Below, one piece after another: positions 34,313 through 44,427 of a stretch of DNA of 64,000 nucleotides (its first letter is position 1; every line of letters starts with the position of its first letter). Source of the stretch: Lysobacter prati (GTDB lineage: Bacteria; Pseudomonadota; Gammaproteobacteria; Xanthomonadales; Xanthomonadaceae); the NCBI RefSeq assembly GCF_009765215.1, contig NZ_VLNV01000005.1, positions 124,001 through 188,000 on the forward strand. Direction: 5' to 3'. The translations under genes and the position numbers were made by a program. Below the pieces are notes generated by a model, which did not search any database, was not told where the DNA came from, and saw only the letters and a list, made by a program, of their open reading frames with translations.

Positions 34313-34353
34313 CCCGTTGCTGCAGTCAGCGCCGAGCTTCACTCAGGCAAGGA

Positions 34354-35574
34354 TCACTCCGACTCCCACCACATCCACAACTCGTCCCACAGGCGCTTGA
34401 AGAAGCCGCCCTGCTCGACCGCGTTGATCGCCACCAGCGGACGCTGCGAGATCACCTTGCCGTCCAGCATCACCTTCACGGTGCCGATCTTCTGGCCCTT
34501 GGCGATCGGCGCGACCAGGGTCTTGGGCACGTCCATCATCGGCTTGAGCTGGTTGTACTTGCCGCGCGGCACGGTCACCAGCAGCGGCTCGGCAACGCCG
34601 AGCTGTACTTCGTCGACGGCGCCCTTCCACACCTTCTGCTTGGCGATCGGCGTGCCGACGTCGTAGAGCTTGTGCGTCTCGAAGAAGCGGAAGCCCCAGT
34701 TCAGCAGCGCCTGCGAATCGACAGCGCGCTGGTTCTCGCTGCTCGAACCCATCACCACCGAGATCAGGCGCTGGTCGCCGCGCATGGCCGAGGCCATCAG
34801 GCAGTAGCCGGCGCCGGAGTGGTGACCGGTCTTGATGCCATCGACCGAGGGATCACGCCACAACAGCAGATTGCGGTTGGGCTGGGTGATCGGGCCGACC
34901 GTGAATTCCTTGATCTTGTTGTACGAGTACGCGACCGGGAAATCGTGGATCAGCGCGCGGCCCAGCAGGGCCAGGTCGTGGGCGGTCGAGAAATGACCTT
35001 CCGCCGACAGGCCGTGCGGATTGACGAAGTGCGAGTTCTTCATGCCGATGCGCGCGGCGTACTGGTTCATCAGCGCAGCGAAGGCATCGGTGGAACCGGC
35101 GACGTGTTCGGCCAGGGCGATCGCGGCATCGTTGCCGGACTGCACCACCATGCCCTTTTCCATCTGCACCAGCGGCGCGGTCTTGTTGACCTCGAAACCG
35201 GAGTAACTGCCGTCGGTGCCGGCGCCGCCGACGCGCCAAGCGTTCTCGGTCATCATGACCTGGTCGGTGTCCTTGATCTTGCCAGCGGCAAGCTCGGCGG
35301 CAATGACGTAGCTGGTCATGACCTTGGTGATGCTGGCCGGCTCGACGCGCTTGTCGTAGTTCTCGCCGGCCAGGATGTTGCCGCTGGCGGCGTCCATCAG
35401 CACCCACGCGGCGGCGGTGATCTGCGGCGGCGGCGGAACCGGCAGCGAATCGCTGGCGGCCGGCAGCGCGGGCGCGGCGGGCTGCGGCGTCGGTGCCTGG
35501 GCGATGGCGAGGCCGGTCACCAGGGTGGTGACGGCGGCCAGGGCGGCGGCTCTGGCAAGAGCGGGTACTTTCAT
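34354..35574 (-). CDS. dacC: D-alanyl-D-alanine carboxypeptidase (PBP5/6 type)
   Basis: 406 residues from ATG 35574, which starts a signal peptide (about 1-26). The penicillin-binding motifs are S81-I-T-K84, S146-G-N148 and K248-T-G. A C-terminal beta domain and an amphipathic end (GFFKRLWDELWMWWE) anchor it to the outer face of the inner membrane. It removes the last D-Ala from peptidoglycan pentapeptides. A proline/alanine-rich linker (28-50) separates signal and catalytic domain. The symbol dacC follows common usage for this locus; dacA is equally arguable. Confidence 0.92.
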   Translation of the reverse strand: MKVPALARAAALAAVTTLVTGLAIAQAPTPQPAAPALPAASDSLPVPPPPQITAAAWVLMDAASGNILAGENYDKRVEPASITKVMTSYVIAAELAAGKIKDTDQVMMTENAWRVGGAGTDGSYSGFEVNKTAPLVQMEKGMVVQSGNDAAIALAEHVAGSTDAFAALMNQYAARIGMKNSHFVNPHGLSAEGHFSTAHDLALLGRALIHDFPVAYSYNKIKEFTVGPITQPNRNLLLWRDPSVDGIKTGHHSGAGYCLMASAMRGDQRLISVVMGSSSENQRAVDSQALLNWGFRFFETHKLYDVGTPIAKQKVWKGAVDEVQLGVAEPLLVTVPRGKYNQLKPMMDVPKTLVAPIAKGQKIGTVKVMLDGKVISQRPLVAINAVEQGGFFKRLWDELWMWWESE

Positions 35575-35632
35575 TGTCTCTACTGCTCCGGAGGCCGGCG
35601 ACGTGCCGGCCAGATGTCTGAGGGGTGGAATT

Positions 35633-36802
35633 TTAATCGCGGACGCGCTGCGGCTGGCCGAAACCAAGACCCGCGATACGGGCCGCAAGTTCCGGGGCCT
35701 GCGCGGCCTGGAGCGGGCCCACGCGCAGGCGCCAGATGGTCTGGCCGTTGGCGCTGGCGTCGCTGATCTGTGCGGTGTCGATGCCGGCCTGGCGCAGTGT
35801 CGTCAGCGCGCGGTCGGCATTGGCACGGGCGGTGAAGCTGGCGACCTGCAGGACCACGCCGTCGCTGCTGGCGACAGCGGTCGGGGCGGCCGGCGGCGGC
35901 GCGGCGGCCGCACTGGCCACTGCTGCGGCGGCGCTGCCCAGCACGGTTGGCTTGCCGGTGGCGATGCGCACGCCCGGCGGCAACTCGCCGGCGTTGGCAC
36001 TGGCGACAGGCATGGCGGCGATCAGGCGGTCGATCGGCGTCGGTTTGGCGTCCGCCGGCCGCGACGGCACGGCAGCGGGAGTCGATGCGAGCACCGGCCG
36101 GTCGTCGTCACCCGGCTGCAGCGCGCGAACTTCGACGCGACCGGTGCCGCGCGCGGTGATGCCGAGCTTGACCGCGGCGGCGTAGCTCAGGTCGATGACA
36201 CGGCCGTCATGGAACGGGCCGCGATCGTTGACCCGGACCACCACCGACTTGCCGTTGTCGAGGTTGGTGACGCGGGCGAAGCTCGGCAGCGGCAGCGTCT
36301 TGTGCGCGGCGGTGAAGGCGTACATGTCGTACACCTCCATGTTGGATGTGCGGCGGCCGTGGAATTTCTGGCCGTAGTAGGAGGCCGTGCCCTTCTCGAC
36401 GTAACCCTTGGTGTTGTCGAGCACTTTGTATTGCTTGCCCAGGACCGAGTACGACGCGCGGTTGCCGATCGCCGAGCGCGGCTCGTTGGTGACCTCGGGC
36501 TCGGGAATGGAGTCGACATCCGGCACGTGGTCAGGCGTGCTGTCGGACACGCCCGGCTTGTACAGGCCGCCGGCGGTGTAATTGCCACGCGTGCGCGGAT
36601 CTTCCTGCGCCGGGGCGTACGGCGACTTCTTCTTTCCCTTGCCGTCCGGCAGCTGGCTGTGCTGGACGCCGCCCTTGTCGGGGATGCCCGCGGACTGGGA
36701 AACGGATTTCTTCGGCGCACTGGCACAGGCGACCAGGCCCAGCGCCAGCATGGCGGCGAGCGCTGAACGGACAAGGCTGCGATGCATGGCCGTGGACCTC
36801 AT
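35633..36802 (-). CDS. rlpA: septal ring lytic transglycosylase RlpA with SPOR domain
   Basis: 389 residues. The start at ATG 36802 overlaps the mltB stop (ATGA), which supports it over the ATG five codons later. A lipobox LVAC (Cys26) makes it an outer-membrane lipoprotein. The double-psi barrel (about 135-225) has GTASYYGQKFHGRRTSN, the AAHKTLP segment and VRVNDRGPF with the catalytic Asp. A SPOR domain (about 310-385) binds denuded glycan at the septum. The linker between them is alanine/proline-rich and long. It cuts glycan lacking stem peptides. Confidence 0.92.
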   Translation of the reverse strand: MRSTAMHRSLVRSALAAMLALGLVACASAPKKSVSQSAGIPDKGGVQHSQLPDGKGKKKSPYAPAQEDPRTRGNYTAGGLYKPGVSDSTPDHVPDVDSIPEPEVTNEPRSAIGNRASYSVLGKQYKVLDNTKGYVEKGTASYYGQKFHGRRTSNMEVYDMYAFTAAHKTLPLPSFARVTNLDNGKSVVVRVNDRGPFHDGRVIDLSYAAAVKLGITARGTGRVEVRALQPGDDDRPVLASTPAAVPSRPADAKPTPIDRLIAAMPVASANAGELPPGVRIATGKPTVLGSAAAAVASAAAAPPPAAPTAVASSDGVVLQVASFTARANADRALTTLRQAGIDTAQISDASANGQTIWRLRVGPLQAAQAPELAARIAGLGFGQPQRVRD

Positions 36803-37959
36803 GGCGAGGGCGGGACGACGACGGCGGCAGTGGCGGCGACGGGTTCGTTGGCGCGGCCGGCGATGGCCTCGCTGAGCTGGTACACCGCCATCGCGTAGTG
36901 CTTGGAGATGTTGTAGCGGGTGATCGCGTAGTAGTTGCGGAAGCCGAACCAGTACTCCGCCCCCTCGACACCGTCGAGCTTGACCACCGTGGCGGTCTGG
37001 CCCGGCGGCACCGGGGTCAGCGGACGGAAACCGCGCGCAGCCAGGTCGTCCATCGAGTAGACCGGATCGAGGTTTTCCGGCTCTATGGGTTTGGCGTCGA
37101 CGGCGGCATTGGCGCGCACCGTGACCGGCCCGCCACGCACCCAGCCGCCCTTCTTGGCGAAGTAGTTGGCGATCGAGGCGAAGACGTCGTCGAGGTCGTT
37201 GAACAGGTCGCGCTTGCCGTCACCGTTGCCGTCGACGGCGAACTCGCGATAGCTCGACGGCATGAACTGCCCCCAGCCCATCGCGCCGGCATAGCTGCCC
37301 TTGAGCGTGGTGATGTCCAGCCCGGTTTCCTTGCCGAGCGCGAACAGCTGGCCCAGTTCGCCGCGGAAGAACGCCTCGCGGCGATTCTCGCGGTCGGCCT
37401 TGGCCAGGTCGCCGGTGCGCGGATAGGCAAAGGCCAGGGTGTAGAGCGCGTCGAGCACCGGATAGCTGCCGGTGTTCTTGCCGAAGTTGGTTTCCACGCC
37501 AATGATCGAGACGATCACTTCGGCCGGCACGCCGTACTTCGCCTGGGCGCGATCGAGCTCGGCACGGTGCTCGGCGAGGAAGGCGCGGCCGCCGTCGATG
37601 CGCGACTGGGTGATGAAGATCGGCCGATAGTCGCGCCACGGCTTGGCCTCGGCCGGCCTGGACATCGCGGCGATGATGCTGTCGCGGATCTCGGCGCGGT
37701 CCAGGACCGACTCGATGTACGCCGGGTCGATGCCGTACTGGGCAGCGGTATCGCGCACGAAGGCGGCCCGCGCCTCCGGCAGCGCCTTGCGCTCATGCGG
37801 CTCGGGCAGCGCTGGCGTGCCCGGAACCGTAGTGGCCGGGGCAGCGGGTTTGGCGGGAGTTTGTTGGGGAGCTGGCGCCGAAGCTTGGGTGGCGCAGCCG
37901 GCCAACGCGAACAGGAGCGCGCTGATCGCGGCGCTACGGAGAGTGTGGCGTCGGGTCAT
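36799..37959 (-). CDS. mltB: membrane-bound lytic murein transglycosylase B
   Basis: 386 residues with a lipobox LAGC (Cys22), followed by a proline/alanine linker and the SLT-fold catalytic domain. The catalytic glutamate is Glu156 in IGVETNFGKNTG. Other family segments are AYPRTGDLAKADRENRREAFF, GSYAGAMGWGQFMPSSYREFAVD and DGDGKRDLFND-like NGDGKRDLFND. It cleaves glycan strands to give anhydromuropeptides. Its gene is translationally coupled to rlpA and follows rodA after a 245-bp repeat-containing gap. Confidence 0.95.
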   Translation of the reverse strand: MTRRHTLRSAAISALLFALAGCATQASAPAPQQTPAKPAAPATTVPGTPALPEPHERKALPEARAAFVRDTAAQYGIDPAYIESVLDRAEIRDSIIAAMSRPAEAKPWRDYRPIFITQSRIDGGRAFLAEHRAELDRAQAKYGVPAEVIVSIIGVETNFGKNTGSYPVLDALYTLAFAYPRTGDLAKADRENRREAFFRGELGQLFALGKETGLDITTLKGSYAGAMGWGQFMPSSYREFAVDGNGDGKRDLFNDLDDVFASIANYFAKKGGWVRGGPVTVRANAAVDAKPIEPENLDPVYSMDDLAARGFRPLTPVPPGQTATVVKLDGVEGAEYWFGFRNYYAITRYNISKHYAMAVYQLSEAIAGRANEPVAATAAVVVPPSP

Positions 37960-38063
37960 CGCCGCGAGGGTAGCACGCGCTCAGGAAGGTCAAAACCGTG
38001 TGTTCGGGGGTGGCTGAACCGGGGAGTCAGGTTCGGTAGCTGAATGGGAAAGGGGTGAAGCGT

Positions 38064-38204
38064 CCCCTCTCCCTGGCCACATTCGTGGCCTGTCCCTCTC
38101 CCACAAGGGGAGAGGGGAATGGGGATTGCAGCCGCATTCGGAGAATCCGCGTTGCCCTCTCCCCTTGTGGGAGAGGGACAGGCGCGCAGCGCCAGGGAGA
38201 GGGG
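38064..38204. repeat. long inverted repeat, CCCTCTCCCTGG family
   Basis: Two ~55-bp arms (38064-38119 and 38150-38204) that are near reverse complements around a ~30-bp centre; each arm itself contains CTCTCCC...GGGAGAG. It touches the rodA stop codon and may end or attenuate the elongation operon before mltB. A related element stands at 57120-57228. Confidence 0.7.
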
Positions 38205-39317
38205 TCAGCGCGCGTACACCGGCCGATGCGCCCGCACCGCCATCACCACGCCCAGCCCCGCCAGCAGCGACACCGCCGACGTGCCGCCATAGCTCAGCAG
38301 CGGCATCGGCACGCCCACCACCGGCAACAGCCCCGAGATCATGCCGCCGTTGACGATCACATAGACGCAGAACGCCAGGCCGAGCGCGCCGGCAATCAGG
38401 CGCGAATAGCCATCGCGGGCTTCCGCGGCGATCCACAGGCAGCGGCCGATCACGAACAGGTACAAGGCCAGCACCGTGGCCACGCCGACCCAGCCGAACT
38501 CCTCGCTGAGCACGGCGAAGATGAAGTCGGTGGTGTGCTCGGGCAGGTAGTTCAGGTGCGACTGCGAGCCCTGCCCCCAGCCCTTGCCGGTGAGGCCGCC
38601 GGCACCGATGGCGATCTTCGACTGGATGATGTTCCAGCCGGTGCCAAGCGGATCGGACTCGGGATTGAGGAAGGTCAGGATGCGGTCCTGCTGGTACGGC
38701 CGCAGCAGCCAGAACCACGCCACCGGCGCGATCGCGGCGACTGCGCCGAAGGCCATGCCGAACCACCACCACGGCAGCCCCGCCAGGTACAACGCGAATG
38801 CGCCGCTGACGGCGACCAGCATCGCCGTGCCGAAGTCGGGCTGCATCAGGATCAGACCGGTCGGCACCGCGATCAGCACGCCGGCGACCAGCACGGTGCG
38901 GAACCGCGGCGGCAGCGACTGCCGGTCGAGGTACCAGGCCACCATCATCGGCAGGCTCAGCTTGAGCAGTTCCGCCGGTTGCACGTAGACCACGCCCAGG
39001 TTGATCCAGTGGCGGCCGTGCTTGCCGGTGCCGATCAGCAGCACCAGCATCAGCGGTATCAGCGACAGTCCGAAAACGATCGGCGTCCAGTTGCGCAGCT
39101 GGTTGGGCGGGATCCGCGACAGCGCCCACATCATGCCCAGGCCGGCAACGAAGAAAGCGCCCTGGCGGACGACCAGGCCGATGGCGTGATCGGCGGCGCT
39201 GTAGAGCACGGCCAGGCCGATCACCATCAGGGCGAGGATGGCGCCGAGCAACGGTAGGTCGAGCGTGCGCATGAAGCGCACGAGCAGGTCGAACAACCAG
39301 CGCAGGATCTGTCTCAT
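38205..39317 (-). CDS. rodA: rod-shape peptidoglycan polymerase RodA
   Basis: 370 residues, SEDS family, ten membrane helices. Typical segments are HGRHWINLG, LMQPDFGTAM, the long extracellular loop with GWNIIQSKIAIGAGGLTGKGWGQGSQSHLNYLPEHTTDFIFAVLSEE in several pieces, and the final PLLSYGGTS. It makes glycan strands from lipid II together with PBP2. It overlaps mrdA by four bases (ATGA), which fits strict one-to-one production of the two partners. Confidence 0.97.
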   Translation of the reverse strand: MRQILRWLFDLLVRFMRTLDLPLLGAILALMVIGLAVLYSAADHAIGLVVRQGAFFVAGLGMMWALSRIPPNQLRNWTPIVFGLSLIPLMLVLLIGTGKHGRHWINLGVVYVQPAELLKLSLPMMVAWYLDRQSLPPRFRTVLVAGVLIAVPTGLILMQPDFGTAMLVAVSGAFALYLAGLPWWWFGMAFGAVAAIAPVAWFWLLRPYQQDRILTFLNPESDPLGTGWNIIQSKIAIGAGGLTGKGWGQGSQSHLNYLPEHTTDFIFAVLSEEFGWVGVATVLALYLFVIGRCLWIAAEARDGYSRLIAGALGLAFCVYVIVNGGMISGLLPVVGVPMPLLSYGGTSAVSLLAGLGVVMAVRAHRPVYAR

Positions 39318-41353
39318 CGGATCGGACCTGCGTCCCTCTTGGCGCTGGCTGGAGTGGAAGTCGGCGGCACTGCGGCGGGCACCGCGCCTGCGGGCGCTGC
39401 CGCCGTGGGCACAGCCGCAGCGGGCACCGCTGCCGTCGCGCCGATGGTGTCGGCCGGCAGTACGGCCACCGGCTGCGGCGGGCGCACGTACTTCGGATCG
39501 CTCGGCACCGGCTCAGGCATCTTGCCCAGCAGCCAGGCGTCGAAGATCTTGCGCGCGATCGGCGCGGCGGTACTGCCACCGAAACCACCGTGCTCGACCG
39601 AGATCGCCACGACTATCGTCGGGTTGTCGGCCGGCGCGTAGCCGACGAACAGCGCCTGGTGGCGCAGGTTGTACGGCAACGAGTGCGGATCGAAGCTGAT
39701 GTTGCCCTTGCGGCTGATCTTCTGCGCGGTGCCGGTCTTGCCGGCCATCAGGTACGGCGCACCGACGGCCATCGCCCGGCCGGTGCCGCCTGGTCCCATC
39801 GTCGCCATCATTCCTTCCTGCACGGCGCGCAGGTTGCTCGCGTTGTCGGTGATGCGCGGCGGCGTCGGCTGCTGCAACGGCGCCCACGGCGCGAGGTACC
39901 CGTCGCGACGATCGGCGACGATGTGCGGGCGCACCAGGTTGCCTCCGTTGGCGATGGCCGCGGTGCCGCGCGCGAGCTGCAGCACCGTTGCGACCCAGTA
40001 GCCCTGGCCGATGCCCGCATTGACGGTCTCGCCGGCGTACCACGGCTCCTTGCTGCGCTTGCGCTTCCAGTCCGGCGAGGGCACCACGCCGCCCTTCTCG
40101 CCGAGCAGGTCGATGCCGGTCGGTTCGCCGAATCCATACTTGCGCATGTACTGGTCGAAGCGCTCGATGCCCATGTCGTAGGCGAGCTTGTAGTAATAGA
40201 AGTTCACCGACGCGGCGATCGACTTGCGCAGGTCGGTCCAGCCGGCGCCACCGTGGGCGTCGCGCCAGCCGCGGCGTTGGCCGGGAATGTAGAACGTGCC
40301 GGTCGAGAACACCTTGTCCTCGGGACGGCGCAGGCCGCTGTCGAGGCCGGCCAGGGCGATCAGCGGTTTCACCGTCGAACCCGGCGGGCCGCCGCCGAGC
40401 ACGTTGCGGTTGAACATCGGGCGCGAGGGGTTGTCCATCAGCGCGCGGTAGTCGACGTTGGAGATGCCGTTGACGAACAGGTTGGGGTCGTACCCCGGCA
40501 GGCTGACCATGCCCAGTACCGCGCCGGTGCGCGGATCGAGCGCCACGGCCGAACCGTCCATGTCGCCAAAGGCGGTGACCATCGCCTGCTGCAGATCCAG
40601 GTCGATGCTCAGGCGCAGGTCGGCGCCCGGCGTCGCGGGCACGTGACCGACCTGGCGCATCGGCCGGCCGTCGACGTTGGTCTCGATCTGCTCGTAGCCG
40701 ACCTTGCCGCGCAGCGCTTCCTCGTAATAGCGCTCCAGCCCGGTCTTGCCGATGTGGGTCAGCGCCGCCCCGCCCTCGCCGAGGGCCTTGAGGTCGTCGG
40801 CGTCGATGCGCGCGACGTAGCCGATCACGTGCGAGAACAGGTCGCCGTACATGTAACGGCGATTGAGGTAGGACACCAGGTCGACGCCGGGATAGCGCCA
40901 GCGGTCGACGGCGAAGCGCGCGGCTTCTTCCTCGCTGACGCGCAGCTTCAGCGTGATCGGCTTGAAGCCGCGGGTGGCGCGACGCTCGTCCTCGAAGCGG
41001 GCGATGTCCTCGGGCGTCAGCGCAATGACCTTGGACAGGTCCGGCAGCCAGGTCTCGGTCTTGCCGGCCTCGAACGGGGTCACCTCGATGCGGTACGCCG
41101 GCACGTTGTCGGCCAGCACCCGGCCCTTGCGGTCGAGGATCAGCCCGCGACCGGGCACGACCGGCCGCAGCTTGATGCGGTTGGCTTCCGAGCGCGTCGC
41201 ATAATCGGCGTGCTGCCACACCTGCAGGCGGAAGTACCACAGCCCGAGCCCGGCCAGCGCCAGCAGCACGCAGCTGAAGGCGATGGCGGAGCGCAGACGG
41301 AACTGGTTGGCTTCGGCTGCGGCGTTCTTGAGGACGCGACGACGCGGACCCAT
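39314..41353 (-). CDS. mrdA: penicillin-binding protein 2 (elongation transpeptidase)
   Basis: 679 residues from ATG 41353, two bases after the mreD stop. One N-terminal membrane helix (about 23-42), the non-catalytic pedestal, and the transpeptidase domain with S326-T-V-K329, S382-V-N384 and K539-T-G. It cross-links new peptidoglycan along the cell cylinder with RodA and MreBCD. From about residue 630 the protein has an unusual alanine/proline-rich tail (repeats like AAVPAAAVPTAAAPAG) that is longer than in Escherichia coli PBP2 and probably disordered. Confidence 0.96.
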   Translation of the reverse strand: MGPRRRVLKNAAAEANQFRLRSAIAFSCVLLALAGLGLWYFRLQVWQHADYATRSEANRIKLRPVVPGRGLILDRKGRVLADNVPAYRIEVTPFEAGKTETWLPDLSKVIALTPEDIARFEDERRATRGFKPITLKLRVSEEEAARFAVDRWRYPGVDLVSYLNRRYMYGDLFSHVIGYVARIDADDLKALGEGGAALTHIGKTGLERYYEEALRGKVGYEQIETNVDGRPMRQVGHVPATPGADLRLSIDLDLQQAMVTAFGDMDGSAVALDPRTGAVLGMVSLPGYDPNLFVNGISNVDYRALMDNPSRPMFNRNVLGGGPPGSTVKPLIALAGLDSGLRRPEDKVFSTGTFYIPGQRRGWRDAHGGAGWTDLRKSIAASVNFYYYKLAYDMGIERFDQYMRKYGFGEPTGIDLLGEKGGVVPSPDWKRKRSKEPWYAGETVNAGIGQGYWVATVLQLARGTAAIANGGNLVRPHIVADRRDGYLAPWAPLQQPTPPRITDNASNLRAVQEGMMATMGPGGTGRAMAVGAPYLMAGKTGTAQKISRKGNISFDPHSLPYNLRHQALFVGYAPADNPTIVVAISVEHGGFGGSTAAPIARKIFDAWLLGKMPEPVPSDPKYVRPPQPVAVLPADTIGATAAVPAAAVPTAAAPAGAVPAAVPPTSTPASAKRDAGPIR

Positions 41354-41355
41354 CG

Positions 41356-41841
41356 TCAACGCCCCCGCCAGCGACCCAGTCGCAGCGAGTCCAGGCCCAC
41401 GAACAGCAGCGGCCACAGCAGCATGCCGGTTAGCGGCGCCAGCCAGGACGCCGCCGGCATCGTCGGCTCGCCGACCGCGACATGAATCGCGGCGGTGACG
41501 ATGCGGTCGTTGAGGAGCAGGCCGCCGATAGCCAGGGCCTGCTGCGACATCGGGAAGAAGCGCAGCCGCGCGCGGAAGCGCTGCAGGATGTAGGCCATCA
41601 CCACCAGCCGCAGCGCCTGTTCGCCGAACAGGCCGCCGTAGACCAGGTCACCGGCCAAGCCGATGAGGAAGGCCGCGCCCAGGCCGATGTGGTCGGGATC
41701 CTCGATCACCCAATAGGCCAGCACCAGCGCCAGCCAGTAGGGGCGCAGCGGCTGCAGGGTCGGCGGCAGCGGCAGCAGGCCCAGGATCAGCGCGACGACC
41801 AGGCTCAGCGGCAGCACCCATTGCGGACGGACGCGGGTCAT
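41356..41841 (-). CDS. mreD: rod shape-determining protein MreD
   Basis: 161 residues with five or six membrane helices (for example WVLPLSLVVALILGLLPLPP, IGLGAAFLIGLAGDLVYGG). The GLAGDLVYGGLFGEQALRLVV and YILQRFRARLRFFPMSQQAL segments are typical of MreD. It joins MreC to the elongasome in the inner membrane. Its start overlaps the mreC stop (ATGA). Confidence 0.93.
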   Translation of the reverse strand: MTRVRPQWVLPLSLVVALILGLLPLPPTLQPLRPYWLALVLAYWVIEDPDHIGLGAAFLIGLAGDLVYGGLFGEQALRLVVMAYILQRFRARLRFFPMSQQALAIGGLLLNDRIVTAAIHVAVGEPTMPAASWLAPLTGMLLWPLLFVGLDSLRLGRWRGR

Positions 41842-42932
41842 CGGCGCGGCTCCGTCGGTGCGGCGGGTTTTGCGGGCGGCTTGGCCGTTGCAGGCGATGG
41901 CGTTGCGGGCTTCGCCGGCGCTTGCGTCGCGGGCTTGGCCGGCGTCGATCCCGCTGGCGCCGTTGCGGCTTGGGTGGCGGCTGCGCCCGGCAACGCGGCA
42001 GTGCCCTGCCCGACCGCGATGGCTGCGCCCGACGGCGCGCTCATCGCCGGCGAGGTCGTGGCATTGAACGCGGTCGCGCCGGGAAGCGGGCTCGTCTGGT
42101 TCAGCAGCACGAGGACTTCGCGGCCGCGATCGAGCTGCGCCGCAGGGGTGACTTCGCCGATCAGGAAGGCGCGACTGTCATCGGGACGCAGCGAGGCGAT
42201 CGTGCCAACCGGGAAGCCCGGGGCGAAACGCCCGCCCAGGCCGGACGTGACCAGCACGTCGCCGACCTTGATGTCGCTCGACAGCGGCACGCTCGGCACG
42301 CGCAGCACGTCGCTGCGGCCTTCGCCGTAAACCACCAGGCGCACGCCGTTGCGCGCCACCGCCACCGGGACGGCATGCGAGGGGTCGGTCAACAGCAGCA
42401 CATTGGCGTACATCGGCGTTACCGCAATGATCTGCCCAAGCAGGCCGCCTGCGTCGATCACGCTCTGTCCGACCTGGACGCCGTCGCGGCTGCCGGCATC
42501 GAGCACCAGGCGCTGGCGGGCAGGGTCGAGGTCGATATCGAGCACCGGCGACAGCACCACGTCGAGCTTGCCACGCTCGGCGGCGTCGAGCAGGCCGCGC
42601 AGGCGGGCGTTGTCGGCGGCCAGCGTCTGCAGTCGTGCCATCCGCGCCTGGTTCAGCATCAGGTCGTTGCGCAGGCGTCGGTTCTCGGCGGTCAGCTGGG
42701 TCAGCGTGCCGGCGTCGTCACTGATGCGCTCGACCATCTGCCCGGGCCAGCCGGCGACCATCCACAGCGGCTGCACCAGCAGCGTCGCCTGGCGTCGCAC
42801 CTGGCTCAGCCAGCCACCGCGGTGGTCGAGCATGATCAGGGTCACCGCCAGGGCCAGATAGGCCAGCAACTTCAACGTACCGGCGACATCACCCGTGCGG
42901 GCAGCGGTGGGAGGACCGGCGTAGGAAGGCAC
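41838..42932 (-). CDS. mreC: rod shape-determining protein MreC
   Basis: 364 residues. A short cytoplasmic start, one helix (about 20-38), a coiled coil (about 72-115, LTQLTAENRRLRNDLM) and two beta domains (about 120-275) with DAGSRDGVQVGQSVIDAGGLLGQI and VTSGLGGRFAPGFPVGTI. The last ~80 residues are alanine/proline/threonine-rich (PAKPATPSPATAKPPAKPAA) and probably flexible in the periplasm. MreC activates PBP2. A hairpin 100 bp upstream separates it from mreB, so its level may be set separately. Confidence 0.94.
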   Translation of the reverse strand: MPSYAGPPTAARTGDVAGTLKLLAYLALAVTLIMLDHRGGWLSQVRRQATLLVQPLWMVAGWPGQMVERISDDAGTLTQLTAENRRLRNDLMLNQARMARLQTLAADNARLRGLLDAAERGKLDVVLSPVLDIDLDPARQRLVLDAGSRDGVQVGQSVIDAGGLLGQIIAVTPMYANVLLLTDPSHAVPVAVARNGVRLVVYGEGRSDVLRVPSVPLSSDIKVGDVLVTSGLGGRFAPGFPVGTIASLRPDDSRAFLIGEVTPAAQLDRGREVLVLLNQTSPLPGATAFNATTSPAMSAPSGAAIAVGQGTAALPGAAATQAATAPAGSTPAKPATQAPAKPATPSPATAKPPAKPAAPTEPRR

Positions 42933-43044
42933 AGGAGGGCTGGGTCGACAGGAGTGGGAATGGGAGGGTGGAGCACTGTTTTACCCGTTTCCCGCGTGCC
43001 CCTGGGCGAGAATCGGTCAAGAAACCGGATATTCAATATGCACC

Positions 43045-43077
43045 GGCCGGATGCCGCGCGAGCGCAGTCATCCGGCC
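43045..43077 (-). terminator. hairpin between mreB and mreC
   Basis: Nine-base stem GGCCGGATG/CATCCGGCC with a 15-base loop, 26 bp after the mreB stop. There is no T-run, so it may be an attenuator or an RNA processing/stability element that gives more MreB than MreC. Confidence 0.4.
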
Positions 43078-43102
43078 TGGTTGTTCCCCACTCGCGCCGC
43101 AC

Positions 43103-44371
<1,269 letters not shown>

Positions 44372-44387
44372 CTACCCTAGCGCCCGC

Positions 44388-44409
44388 GCGGCGCTCGGGC
44401 CGCTTTTTT
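44388..44409 (+). terminator. terminator-like hairpin in the leader of the PfkB gene
   Basis: Stem GCGGC/GCCGC with loop GCTCGG, followed by six T (44404-44409), 18 bp before the start codon. Either it stops an upstream plus-strand transcript, or it acts as an attenuator in the kinase leader. Confidence 0.5.
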
Positions 44410-44427
44410 CTTTTGGAGTATCGACCG

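Noticed and set aside
39590-41485. 631-codon plus-strand ORF
   Set aside because: Antisense shadow of mrdA.
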